A stretch of 49,528 nt of DNA from Candidatus Sumerlaeota bacterium (GTDB taxonomy: Bacteria > Sumerlaeota > Sumerlaeia > JAFGJS01): the NCBI GenBank assembly GCA_016928995.1, contig JAFGJS010000084.1, positions 1 through 49,528 on the forward strand, read 5' to 3'. The notes beneath the pieces were generated by a model. It had not been told where the DNA came from. It searched no databases and saw only the letters and a list, made by a program, of their open reading frames with translations. Of this stretch, positions 33,221-41,748 are shown one piece after another. Position 1 is the stretch's first letter; each line of letters starts with the position of its first letter. Position numbers and translations under genes: made by a program.

Positions 33221-34540
33221 ATGCCAATAGCGGATTATACACCGAAAATGCTTGTGGGTTACGAGACGCTGGTGAGCGATTTCCGGGAGTCGCTGGATTC
33301 CTATCGCAATCGCGGCGGATATGAGGCGTTCGACAAGGTTTTGCGCAAGCTCAAGCCAGAGGACGTGCAGGCGGAGGTGAAGTCGGCGAATCTGCGCGGC
33401 CGCGGCGGCGCGGGCTTTCCGGCCGGCGTGAAGTGGGGCTTTCTGCCGAAAGAGCCGCAGCCGGGCGCGCCGCATTACTTGACCGTGAACGCCGACGAAT
33501 CGGAGCCAGGGACGTTCAATAACCGTCCGATCCTGGAACAGTATTGCCACACGCTGCTGGAGGGGATCGGCATCACGTGCTTCGCGATTCAGTCGCACCA
33601 TGCGTTCATCTTCGTGCGTGGGGAGTATTTCGACGCGCAGAAGAACCTGAACGCGGCGATCCGCGAGGCGGAAGAAGCGGGGATCCTCGGCGATAAGTGC
33701 ATGGGGCATGACTACAAGCTGAAGGTGACGGTGCACTCGGGCGCGGGAGCGTACATCTGCGGCGAGGAGACATCGCTGCTGGAGGCGCTGGAAGGGCGCC
33801 GGGGTTATCCGCGGCTGCGACCGCCGTTTCCGGCGATCAAGGGTCTGTACCAGTGCCCGACGCTGATCAACAACGTGGAGACGATCGCGTGGGTTCCGAT
33901 GATCTTTCGCGACGGCGTCGATGAATTCAAGAAATACGGTACGGAGAAGTCGGGCGGACCGACGATCTATTCGATCAGCGGGCACGTGAAGAAGCCGGGC
34001 AACTACGAAGCGCCGCAGACGGTGACGTTGCGCGACTTGATTTACCATTACGCCGGCGGCATCCGCAACGACAACAAGTTCAAGATGTGCTTTCCGGGCG
34101 GGACGAGTGTGCCGCTGTTCTTCGAGGACGCGCTGGACGTGATGATGGACTTCGATTCGCCGCCAAGCAAGGGGTCGTTCCTCGGCTCGAAGGCGATCCA
34201 GGTGATGGACGAGACGGTGTGCCCGGTGTGGGTGTGCCTGAATACGATGCATTTCTATCGTCATGAGTCGTGCGGGCAATGCACGCCGTGCCGCGAGGGT
34301 TCGTCGTGGATGTACAAAATCCTCACGCGGCTGGAGCGCGGCACGGGCACGATGGAAGACATCGACATGCTGGAGGAAATCTGCGACAAGATCAGCGGGC
34401 GGAGCATCTGTGCGCTGGGCGATTTCAGCACGGCGGCGCCGCGCAGCGCGATCAAGCGCCTGCGCCACGAGTTCGAAGAGCACGTAAAGCAAGGCTGCTG
34501 TCCGTTCAAGGACAAGATGGATTGGCATGAGTTTAAGTAG
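33221..34540 (+). CDS. nuoF: NADH-quinone oxidoreductase subunit F
   Basis: A 439-residue subunit (51-kDa family) that binds NADH, FMN and the [4Fe-4S] cluster N3, the electron entry point of complex I. LRGRGGAGFPAGVKWGF is the nucleotide-binding glycine-rich loop, and GAGAYICGEETSLLEALEG is the FMN-region signature. ESCGQCTPCREG plus the later Cys in ICALGDF are the cluster ligands. AGGA lies 7 bases before the ATG. It is separated from nuoE by a 1.9-kb accessory island, although NuoE and NuoF form one module. Confidence 0.98.
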   Translation: MPIADYTPKMLVGYETLVSDFRESLDSYRNRGGYEAFDKVLRKLKPEDVQAEVKSANLRGRGGAGFPAGVKWGFLPKEPQPGAPHYLTVNADESEPGTFNNRPILEQYCHTLLEGIGITCFAIQSHHAFIFVRGEYFDAQKNLNAAIREAEEAGILGDKCMGHDYKLKVTVHSGAGAYICGEETSLLEALEGRRGYPRLRPPFPAIKGLYQCPTLINNVETIAWVPMIFRDGVDEFKKYGTEKSGGPTIYSISGHVKKPGNYEAPQTVTLRDLIYHYAGGIRNDNKFKMCFPGGTSVPLFFEDALDVMMDFDSPPSKGSFLGSKAIQVMDETVCPVWVCLNTMHFYRHESCGQCTPCREGSSWMYKILTRLERGTGTMEDIDMLEEICDKISGRSICALGDFSTAAPRSAIKRLRHEFEEHVKQGCCPFKDKMDWHEFK

Positions 34541-34567
34541 GGGCTGGGATCTAGAGTCTGGGGGCTG
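34541..34567. repeat. Degenerate GGGTCTA-type repeat after nuoF
   Basis: Directly at the nuoF stop codon lies GGGCTGGGATCTAGAGTCTG followed by GGGGCTGG. It resembles the right arm of the nuoI-nuoJ element (39214-39247 on the minus strand). No inverted partner is seen before nuoG, so it may be a solo remnant. The remaining ~90 bp up to nuoG shows no gene. Confidence 0.5.
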
Positions 34568-34658
34568 GTGTTGGAGCGGCGGCGCCGCATTAAACGAAGC
34601 GCCAACATTGATTGAGACGCTGGAAAAGAATCTGGAATAAAGCTAAAGGCAAAACGCA

Positions 34659-37337
34659 ATGGCAGTGACGGATAAAAATGAAGTCAAGAAGGACACCGTG
34701 ACGCTGACGATCGATGGGATCGAGGTGACGGTTCCGAAAGGCACGAACTTGATTGAGGCGGCGAAGGCCGTGGGCAAGCACGTGCCGCATTATTGCTATC
34801 ATCCGTCGCTGTCCATCGACGGAAATTGCCGGTTGTGCCTCGTGGAAGTGAAGGGCATGCCGAAACTGACCATCGGTTGCAACACCATGGCGCAGGACAG
34901 CATGGAGGTTTTCACCGAGTCGGAGCAGGTGAAGGACGCGCAGAAGGGCATGATGGAATTCCTGCTGGTGAACCACCCGCTGGATTGCCCGGTGTGCGAC
35001 CGCGGCGGCGAATGCCAGTTGCAGCGTTTCAGCATGGAATACGGCTTGTCCGACGGGCGCGCGATTGACAGCCGCCGCAAGTTCCCCAAGGAAGATTTCG
35101 ATCCGCTGATCGACCTGGAGCGCAACCGCTGCATCGTGTGCCAGCGTTGCGTGCGCTTCATGGATCAGCTCGGCGGCGAGCGCTCGCTGGTGGTGGTGAA
35201 TCGCGGCAACCATGATTGCATCGCAACCTATGAAAACGAGATGATTTCCGGCAACCGGTTCAGCGGCAACGTGGTCGATCTTTGCCCCGTGGGCGCGCTG
35301 ACCAGCAAGCCGTACCGCTTCAAGGCGCGCAATTGGGAGTTGCAGCAGGTGCAGAGCACTTGCACGCTGTGCTCATCTGGCTGCCGCGTGACGCACTGGG
35401 TGCGCAACGGCGAAATCCTGCGCACCACGCCGCCGACGCGCCCGAAAAACAAGCGCTATCAGCTCGACGACGAAACGATGGAGTTCATCTGTAACGCCGG
35501 ACGCTTCGGGCATGACTTCGCCAATTCGGACAAGCGCTTAATGGCGCCGTTGGTCGATGGCGAAGCCGGCGAGTGGAACGCGGCGATTGATGAAACGGCG
35601 AAGCGGCTCAACAGTGTGAAAGAACAGCACGGCGCGGATGCCGTGGGCTTCCTGATCGGCGGACGATCGAGCTGCGAGGAAATGTATCAGATCAACCAGC
35701 TGGCGCGCGGCGTGGTTAAAACGAATAACATCGATTGGCGCGGCGGGCTGCTGAGCAAGGAAGCGGCGAAGGCCTGGAGCGTTGCGTTCGACGCGGCGAA
35801 TGGCCAGTTGGCAGATCCGACCGTTTATGACACGATTCTGCTCGTGAACGCGGATATCGGCGGGCAGTCGCCGGTGGATGCGCTGAAGATCAAGGAGTCG
35901 GCGCGCTTCGGCTATAGCACGGTGGTGAGCGTGGGCTACCGGCACGATCCGTGGTTCGCGAACCGGATCAACGCGACGGTGCAGGTCGCTCCGCATCAGA
36001 CCGCGGAGTTCATCGGCGCGATGGGCCGCATCCTGACCAGCAATGGCGAGATTCTTTCGACGGACGCGGCGAATCTGGCGGATACGATTCAGGCCGATCA
36101 TAAGTCAATGATGGGGTTTCTGTCGCAGTTGCAGAACACGGAGCGCGGGCTGCTGATTTTTGGTTTGAACGATCTGGGCGGTTTGAATGCGCCGGCGGTC
36201 ACGCAGGCGTGCCTGGAGTTCAGCAAGACCATGGGCGACCGTTTCAAACTGCTCCCCTTTGCGCCGGATCGCAATGCGCGTGGCGCGTTTGCGATGGGCG
36301 TGCAGCCGGACCGGCTGCCGGGCGGACCGCTCAACGACGATGAAACGAACTCGCGGATGACTGAAGCATGGCGGAAGTTGCCGAAGACCGCCGGGCTGAC
36401 GGCGCCGGAGATGCTGCAAGCCGCGGCGGACGGCAAACTGAAAGCGCTGTATGTGCTGGGCGCCGAGGCGCTGTGGAACTACAGCGACAGCGGCCTGCTG
36501 GAAAAGGCGCTGAGCAACCTGGAACTGCTCATTGTGCAAGACAACTTCCCTTCGCAATTGACGGACAAGGCGCATATCGTGCTGCCGGGCAACCTGACGA
36601 TTGAGGGCTTCGGCACATACGCCGATTTGAGCGGCTACGTGATTCGTTCCGGCCAGGGACGGCGTCCGCTGAGCCGCATCCCGGCGCAGCAACACTGCGC
36701 GACGCTGGGCGAAATCATGCTGGCCATGGGCAACAAGCATGCGCTGACCAATGCGCACGATGTTTTCGTCAAAGTCCTGGAACTGGTGAAGGTGTCCGAG
36801 GCTGTTGATCCGGATGCGCTGCTGCTGGGCGGGCCTGGCGAATCGGCGCCGATCTGGCCGCACAACACGCCTGAGCAAGCGCGCCCGGTCATCTCGTCCG
36901 CGCGGCCGTTCTCCTACTACTCGACCTATAAACCGGCCTATCGTCTGGACAATCAGGCGATCCGCCAAGACACGGAAGCGAAACTGGCGGGAAGCAAGCC
37001 CGTCGGCGCGGCTGAAGGCGATGCGCTGACGCTGACCTGGGCGCCGGTTTTGTTCGGCAAGGATCCGAAACTGGATCTTTCACCGTCGCTGGACGACGTG
37101 CGCGAGGGCGGCGAGATCGAAATCGCGCCGCATACCGGGCGTCATCACAATATCGCCGACGGCGACACGATCGTTGTGTCGGCGAAGCCGAACGGCGACG
37201 GAGTCAAGGGCGTGGTGAAATTCAACGAGCACATGGCGAAGGACACGGTGTTCTTCGCGCAAAACGGCATTGAGTTCGATGCGACGTCCGGCATGCAGAC
37301 GCTGCCGGCGGCCTATCTTCGCAAGGCGGGAAATTAA
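34659..37337 (+). CDS. nuoG: NADH-quinone oxidoreductase subunit G
   Basis: An 892-residue large peripheral subunit (75-kDa family) that carries the iron-sulfur wire. The N-terminal plant-type ferredoxin domain has HYCYHPSLSIDGNCRLCLVEV. The His-Cys and Cys sets for N5 and N4 follow (LDCPVCDRGGECQLQ, RCIVCQRCVRF). CTLCSSGC with a later Cys in FICNAGRFG corresponds to the extra off-path cluster N7 that some bacterial enzymes keep. The rest is a molybdopterin-oxidoreductase-like domain that has lost cofactor binding. The length is close to E. coli NuoG (about 908). AAAGG precedes the ATG by ~10 bases. nuoH starts 3 bp after the stop. Confidence 0.97.
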   Translation: MAVTDKNEVKKDTVTLTIDGIEVTVPKGTNLIEAAKAVGKHVPHYCYHPSLSIDGNCRLCLVEVKGMPKLTIGCNTMAQDSMEVFTESEQVKDAQKGMMEFLLVNHPLDCPVCDRGGECQLQRFSMEYGLSDGRAIDSRRKFPKEDFDPLIDLERNRCIVCQRCVRFMDQLGGERSLVVVNRGNHDCIATYENEMISGNRFSGNVVDLCPVGALTSKPYRFKARNWELQQVQSTCTLCSSGCRVTHWVRNGEILRTTPPTRPKNKRYQLDDETMEFICNAGRFGHDFANSDKRLMAPLVDGEAGEWNAAIDETAKRLNSVKEQHGADAVGFLIGGRSSCEEMYQINQLARGVVKTNNIDWRGGLLSKEAAKAWSVAFDAANGQLADPTVYDTILLVNADIGGQSPVDALKIKESARFGYSTVVSVGYRHDPWFANRINATVQVAPHQTAEFIGAMGRILTSNGEILSTDAANLADTIQADHKSMMGFLSQLQNTERGLLIFGLNDLGGLNAPAVTQACLEFSKTMGDRFKLLPFAPDRNARGAFAMGVQPDRLPGGPLNDDETNSRMTEAWRKLPKTAGLTAPEMLQAAADGKLKALYVLGAEALWNYSDSGLLEKALSNLELLIVQDNFPSQLTDKAHIVLPGNLTIEGFGTYADLSGYVIRSGQGRRPLSRIPAQQHCATLGEIMLAMGNKHALTNAHDVFVKVLELVKVSEAVDPDALLLGGPGESAPIWPHNTPEQARPVISSARPFSYYSTYKPAYRLDNQAIRQDTEAKLAGSKPVGAAEGDALTLTWAPVLFGKDPKLDLSPSLDDVREGGEIEIAPHTGRHHNIADGDTIVVSAKPNGDGVKGVVKFNEHMAKDTVFFAQNGIEFDATSGMQTLPAAYLRKAGN

Positions 37338-37340
37338 GTT

Positions 37341-38552
37341 ATGGATTTGTTCGACCTGATAACATCGATCATCAAAGGGCTGGCGTTTCCGCTGATCCCG
37401 TTGACGCTGGTGCCGGTCATCGTTCTGTTTGAACGCAAGATCATCGGCTGGGTCCAGGAGCGTCCGGGGCCGAATCGCGTGGGTCCGTGGGGCGTTGTTC
37501 AGGCCGTGGCGGACGCCGCGAAGTTGATCTTCAAGGAGGACCTTCGCCCCGCAGGCGCGATCGCGTTTCTGCATACGCTGGCGCCGGCGCTGACCATCGT
37601 TACGACATTTCTTACGCTATCCGTCGTGCCGTTCGGACCGAAACTGAGTTTCGAGTTCGACGGCGTGATGCGCACGGTGTCGATGTCCGTGCTCGATTTG
37701 AACCTCGGCCTGGTGTTTTTCCTCTCTATCACAAGCATTTCGATTTACGGCATCATCCTGGCCGGGTGGTCTTCGAACAACAAGTACTCGCTGCTGGGCG
37801 GGCTGCGCTCTTCGGCGCAGATGGTCAGTTATGAAATCAACCTGTCCTTCACGCTGGCCTGCGTGCTGATCCTGGCCGGCTCGTTCGATGTGTATGACAT
37901 CGTCGAGGCGCAGCAAGGCGGCTTCCTGAACTGGTTCATCTGGCGGCAGCCGCTGGCGTTCCTGCTGTTCTTCATCGCGCAGATCGCCGAGACGAACCGC
38001 CTGCCGTTCGATCTGCCGGAGGGCGAAAGCGAGCTGACCGGCGGCTTCCACACGGAATACTCGGGCATGAAATTCGCCATGTTCTTCATGGCGGAATACA
38101 TCTCGATGTTCGTGATGGCGGCGCTGGTGTCGGTGCTGTTCCTCGGCGGATTCCAGGGACCGGTCGCGCTGCCGGTGAGTGAATGGATCGGCGGCCCGGC
38201 GTGGCTGACGCAGGCGCTGAACGCGCTGATCGGCTTGTTCTGGCTAATCGCGAAAATCGCGGGGCAGATCTTCTTCATGATCTGGATGCGCGCCACGCTG
38301 CCGCGTTTGCGTTACGACCAACTGATGTCGCTGGGCTGGAAGGTGATGTTTGAACTGGCGACGATCAATTTGATTTACACGGCGGCGGTGCAGCTGATGT
38401 TTGGCTCCAATCCGATGCCGCTGTTTACAATCCCGTTTCTGGGGACGATTTCCGTGCAATGGATCGTGCTGTTCGCGCTGGGAGCGGGCGTGATCGCCGG
38501 TGTGGAACTGCTGACGCAGGCATACCGGAGGAGGACTTTGAATGCTTGTTGA
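37341..38552 (+). CDS. nuoH: NADH-quinone oxidoreductase subunit H
   Basis: A 403-residue membrane subunit with about eight or nine helices that connects the quinone site to the proton pathway. Landmarks are VLFERKIIGWVQERPGPNRV near the N-terminus, SMSVLDLNLG, and AETNRLPFDLPEGESELTGG, the acidic loop near the quinone entry. FFMIWMRATLPRLRYDQLM lies near the C-terminus. The length is somewhat above E. coli NuoH (325), partly from insertions between helices. The end overlaps nuoI by 11 bp. Confidence 0.97.
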   Translation: MDLFDLITSIIKGLAFPLIPLTLVPVIVLFERKIIGWVQERPGPNRVGPWGVVQAVADAAKLIFKEDLRPAGAIAFLHTLAPALTIVTTFLTLSVVPFGPKLSFEFDGVMRTVSMSVLDLNLGLVFFLSITSISIYGIILAGWSSNNKYSLLGGLRSSAQMVSYEINLSFTLACVLILAGSFDVYDIVEAQQGGFLNWFIWRQPLAFLLFFIAQIAETNRLPFDLPEGESELTGGFHTEYSGMKFAMFFMAEYISMFVMAALVSVLFLGGFQGPVALPVSEWIGGPAWLTQALNALIGLFWLIAKIAGQIFFMIWMRATLPRLRYDQLMSLGWKVMFELATINLIYTAAVQLMFGSNPMPLFTIPFLGTISVQWIVLFALGAGVIAGVELLTQAYRRRTLNAC

Positions 38553-39027
38553 AATAGCCATTGGGTTTTATACCACGTTTATGAAGATGTTTCAGCCGCG
38601 CGTGACGGTGCTCTTTCCGGAGCAAACGCGGCCGCAGCCCGCGCATTTTCGCGGAAGGCATCGCTTGCAGCGTTATGAAAACGGCCTGGAGCGCTGCGTG
38701 GGATGCGCGTTGTGCGCGGCAGTTTGCCCGAGCGAGGCGATTTACATCGAGGCAGCGGAAAACACCAAGGATCATCCGGTGTCGGCCGGTGAACGCTACG
38801 CCAAGACGTATCAGATTCACCTGCTGCGCTGCATCTACTGCGGTTTTTGCGAGGAAGCCTGCCCCGAGGACGCCATCGTAATGGGACCGGAGTTCCGGCT
38901 GGCAAACGACCGGCGCGACAAGTTCGTGATGAACAAGGAAGACTTTATTGATCCACCGGAAAAGGGCTTTGGCAGTCCGGACGAGTATAAATTAACGCGC
39001 TCGCATCCGGAAGCGGTGAAGGAATAG
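38542..39027 (+). CDS. nuoI: NADH-quinone oxidoreductase subunit I
   Basis: A 161-residue ferredoxin-like subunit with two [4Fe-4S] clusters (N6a and N6b) that relay electrons from NuoG to NuoB. The ligand motifs are CVGCALCAAVCP and CIYCGFCEEACP. An amphipathic N-terminal helix (LVEIAIGFYTTFMKMF) anchors it at the membrane. GGAGGAGG precedes the ATG, inside the end of nuoH. Immediately after its stop the GGGTTTA/GGGTCTA heptamer array begins, separating nuoI from nuoJ by 252 bp. Confidence 0.98.
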   Translation: MLVEIAIGFYTTFMKMFQPRVTVLFPEQTRPQPAHFRGRHRLQRYENGLERCVGCALCAAVCPSEAIYIEAAENTKDHPVSAGERYAKTYQIHLLRCIYCGFCEEACPEDAIVMGPEFRLANDRRDKFVMNKEDFIDPPEKGFGSPDEYKLTRSHPEAVKE

Positions 39028-39247
39028 GGGGTGGGGTTTAGGGTTTAGGGTTTAGGGTCTAGGGTCTAGGGCGCGAACGGTTAACGCCGAGAAGTATAAA
39101 ATTATTTGGGGCAAAGATTTAATTCTTGGAAATAGGGATGTCAGATTAAGAGTGTTTTCTAGGTTTAGCGACAGTGAAGTTTTTCATCTTTCTGCGGCGA
39201 AGCCGCTCCTTCACCAGCCCCTAGACCCCAGACCCTAGACCCGAGTA
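39028..39247. repeat. Inverted GGGTTTA/GGGTCTA heptamer element between nuoI and nuoJ
   Basis: The left arm has five tandem heptamers at 39034-39068 (three GGGTTTA, then two GGGTCTA). The right arm at 39214-39247 carries the complement (CCCCTAGACCCCAGACCCTA and further). The arms enclose about 145 bp with no convincing ORF, possibly the decayed remains of a cargo gene. The adjoining 39247-39271 stretch (AACAAGAGCACGAGTGAGAG) recalls the CAAGAG hexamers near position 900. The first bases after the nuoI stop belong to the element. Confidence 0.8.
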
Positions 39248-39279
39248 GAAACAAGAGCACGAGTGAGAGTAGACGCCAT

Positions 39280-39858
39280 ATGTTAATTTTCACGTATTCA
39301 ATGATTTTCGCCATTACGATTGTTTCGGCGTTGATTGTTATCGTCAGCCGCAACACGTTTTATTCCGCGATCTCGCTGATCGTGACGATGATCGCCATCG
39401 CGGGGAACTTCCTGATGATGCGCGCCGAGCTGATCGCGCTGGTGCAGCTGCTGGTATACGCCGGGGCGATCATGGTGCTGTTTCTGTTCGTGATCATGCT
39501 GCTGAACCTGCGCGAGGAGGAGGAGACGCCGCGAAGCCTGATGCCGCGCAAAATCGCGGGGTTGTTGCTGGCGATGATCTTCATTGTTCAAGCCGCCTAC
39601 ATCACGTTGTCGATATTCAACATCGACTCCGTGCGCGATCCCATCGTGCTGACGGAAGAGTTTAATGCGTCGCAGGAAAAGCGAGCGGAAGAAACCGGCG
39701 TCAATGCCTTTGCGGAGACGCTGTTTACGAAATACATGATCCCCTTTGAACTGACCTCCGTGCTGCTGCTGGCGGCGATTGTCGGAGCGGTGGCGGTCGG
39801 CTTGAAGGAAGATAAACGGCAGGCGGCGCCGGATGCGCCGCAAGCGAATTTGCAGTGA
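39280..39858 (+). CDS. nuoJ: NADH-quinone oxidoreductase subunit J
   Basis: A 192-residue membrane subunit with five helices. The segments YAGAIMVLFLFVIMLLNLRE (helix 3, which undergoes the pi-bulge transition in complex I) and MIPFELTSVLLLAAIVGAVAVG are diagnostic. The N-terminal helix is MIFAITIVSALIVIVSRNTFY. The ribosome site is weak, and the region upstream is the inserted heptamer element rather than native sequence. nuoK follows after 67 bp. Confidence 0.96.
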   Translation: MLIFTYSMIFAITIVSALIVIVSRNTFYSAISLIVTMIAIAGNFLMMRAELIALVQLLVYAGAIMVLFLFVIMLLNLREEEETPRSLMPRKIAGLLLAMIFIVQAAYITLSIFNIDSVRDPIVLTEEFNASQEKRAEETGVNAFAETLFTKYMIPFELTSVLLLAAIVGAVAVGLKEDKRQAAPDAPQANLQ

Positions 39859-39925
39859 TGTACCGGTCCGATAAAACCTTTGGGACTTATCGGTTATAGA
39901 TGGTGGAATCCGACGGAGTTCAAAC

Positions 39926-40261
39926 ATGGAATACGTATATTCCGGCAACATCATTCTCGCGGTGCTGCTATTCGCCATCGGCGCGCTGGGCGTGGTCTGG
40001 CGGCGGCACGCGATCGCGGTGTTCATGTGCATCGAGCTGATGCTGAACGCCGCGAACCTGGCGTTCGTCACATTCGCCTATTCGATCAACGACTCGATGG
40101 CCGCGGCGTCCGGAAGCAAGCCGCTGGACGGCGCGATCATCGCGCTGTTCGTGATGACCGTCGCGGCGGCGGAGGCTGGAGTGGGACTGGCGATTTTCCT
40201 GCGGGTGTATCGTCAACGCGGAACGATCAACCTCGATGAATTCACGTTATTGAAAGATTAA
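39926..40261 (+). CDS. nuoK: NADH-quinone oxidoreductase subunit K
   Basis: A 111-residue membrane subunit with three helices, the smallest antiporter-like (MrpC-related) component. The conserved Glu residues lie in CIELMLNAANLAFV and in AAAEAGVGLAIFL, both part of the proton path. GGAG lies 8 bases before the ATG. Only four bases separate it from the next gene, which is nuoN and not the usual nuoL. Confidence 0.97.
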   Translation: MEYVYSGNIILAVLLFAIGALGVVWRRHAIAVFMCIELMLNAANLAFVTFAYSINDSMAAASGSKPLDGAIIALFVMTVAAAEAGVGLAIFLRVYRQRGTINLDEFTLLKD

Positions 40262-40265
40262 ACCG

Positions 40266-41723
40266 ATGCAAATGCCACACATCATTTGGCCGCAATGGCT
40301 GCCGTTTTTGATTCCGCTGATCGGCGGGATCGGCGTGCTGCTGTTCGACGTGTTCAGCAATCCTGAAAGTTCGCGCAAGGCATGCCCGGCCGGGGCGGTC
40401 GCGACGTGCCTGCTGGCGCTGATCGCGCTATACAAGGTTTTCGCGGACGTCGCCGCGGCGCCGGCGTATCTGCCCGCGGAGTATCCAGTGTTCATGATCT
40501 CCCAATTCTCGCGCGACTGCATCGGGATCATCCTGCTGGGCGCGGCGCTGCTGCTGACGCTTTCGCCGCGCGGCATCGCCGGAAAAAACATCCGCGCGGG
40601 CGAGTACTACGGGCTATTCCTATTGTCCGTGCTGGGCATGATGCTGATGGCGGCGAGTGTGGAGTTGCTGACGCTGTTCATCTGCCTGGAGCTCGCTTCG
40701 CTTTCGATTTACGTGCTGATCGGGATTGAAAAGAGCAACGCGAACAGCGGCGAGGCGGCGCTGAAGTATTTTGTGCTCGGTTCCTTCGCCAGCGCGTTTC
40801 TGATTTTCGGCGCGGCGTTCTTTTACGGTCATGCGCGCACCACGTTCCTGATCAGCGAGTCGCACCAACTGGTCATTCAGGGCATCGCGCCATATATCGC
40901 GCTGGGCCTGATCCTCGTTGGCCTGGCGTTCAAATTGGCCCTGGCGCCGTTTCATCTTTACGCGCCGGAAGTGTATGACGGCGCGCCAACGCCGGTCTCC
41001 GCGCTGCTGGCCACGGGCATCAAGGTGGCGGGCTTTTGCGTGCTGGCGCAGGCGCTGGTCGAGCTGCGCCGTTGGGATGCGCTAGATCAAGGCGCGACAT
41101 GGGCGCTGGTTCTGCTCGCGCTGGCTAGCGTGATCATCGGCAACTGCGTGGCGCTGGTGCAACGGCGGATCAAACGGCTGCTGGCGTATTCCAGCATCGC
41201 ACACTCGGGGTATTTGCTGCTGGGCATCGTGGTGTTATCGGATGTCGCTCAAGTCGGAACGCCTCAGTTGGCCTTGACGGCGATCTCCGTTTATCTGCTG
41301 GCTTATACGCTGATGAATGTTGTCTCCTTCGGCGTGGCGTCATCGCTGGGCGGACGTTTTGAAGAGGAACTGAGCAATTACGCCGGATTGGCGAAGAGCC
41401 ATCCGTTCATGGCCGCCGCATTGACGGTGTCGCTGATTTCGCTGACCGGCCTGCCGCCGACCGTCGGCTTCATCGGCAAGTTTTACGTTTTCGCCGAGGC
41501 GGCCAAGACGAGTTACATCTTCGCCGTGGCCGTGGCCGTGGTGTTCAGCGTGCTATCCGCTTTTTACTACCTGAACATCGTGATGAAGATGTACATGCAG
41601 GAGCAAGAAGAGGGAGCGCCGGGCGTCGAGCGAACGCTGGCCTGCGACGTGGCATTGGGCGTCAGCATGGCGCTGATCCTGCTGCTGGGCATCGCGCCGG
41701 GTTTGCTGTTTTGGATGATGTGA
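40266..41723 (+). CDS. nuoN: NADH-quinone oxidoreductase subunit N
   Basis: A 485-residue antiporter-like subunit with about 14 helices. It is identified as NuoN by SVELLTLFICLELASLSIYVL, SGEAALKYFVLGSFASAFLIFG (family-typical EAALKYF), and FKLALAPFHLYAPEVYDGAP. KRLLAYSSIAHSGYLLLG contains the conserved Lys of the central proton channel. It lies between nuoK and nuoL, whereas the common order is K-L-M-N. The ribosome site is weak, and M3 is an alternative start. Confidence 0.95.
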   Translation: MQMPHIIWPQWLPFLIPLIGGIGVLLFDVFSNPESSRKACPAGAVATCLLALIALYKVFADVAAAPAYLPAEYPVFMISQFSRDCIGIILLGAALLLTLSPRGIAGKNIRAGEYYGLFLLSVLGMMLMAASVELLTLFICLELASLSIYVLIGIEKSNANSGEAALKYFVLGSFASAFLIFGAAFFYGHARTTFLISESHQLVIQGIAPYIALGLILVGLAFKLALAPFHLYAPEVYDGAPTPVSALLATGIKVAGFCVLAQALVELRRWDALDQGATWALVLLALASVIIGNCVALVQRRIKRLLAYSSIAHSGYLLLGIVVLSDVAQVGTPQLALTAISVYLLAYTLMNVVSFGVASSLGGRFEEELSNYAGLAKSHPFMAAALTVSLISLTGLPPTVGFIGKFYVFAEAAKTSYIFAVAVAVVFSVLSAFYYLNIVMKMYMQEQEEGAPGVERTLACDVALGVSMALILLLGIAPGLLFWMM

Positions 41724-41736
41724 GTCAAACAATGAT

Positions 41737-41747
41737 GTAGGGTGGGC
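41737..41747. repeat. Half-copy of the GTAGGGTGGGC repeat at the nuoL ribosome site
   Basis: GTAGGGTGGGC lies directly before the nuoL ATG and equals the first 11 bases of the inverted repeat found after nuoL (43743 onward). Its AGGGTGG also serves as the purine-rich ribosome site for nuoL. No partner arm is present here. Confidence 0.6.
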
Positions 41748-41748
41748 T

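Noticed and set aside
33194-34528. A 444-codon open frame antisense to nuoF
   Set aside because: Low-complexity Arg/His-rich translation, no ribosome site, and exact overlap with conserved nuoF.
39034-39068. TTTAGGG repeats like plant-type telomeres
   Set aside because: Only five units, mixed with GGGTCTA, internal in a bacterial operon and matched by an inverted arm. The resemblance is coincidental.
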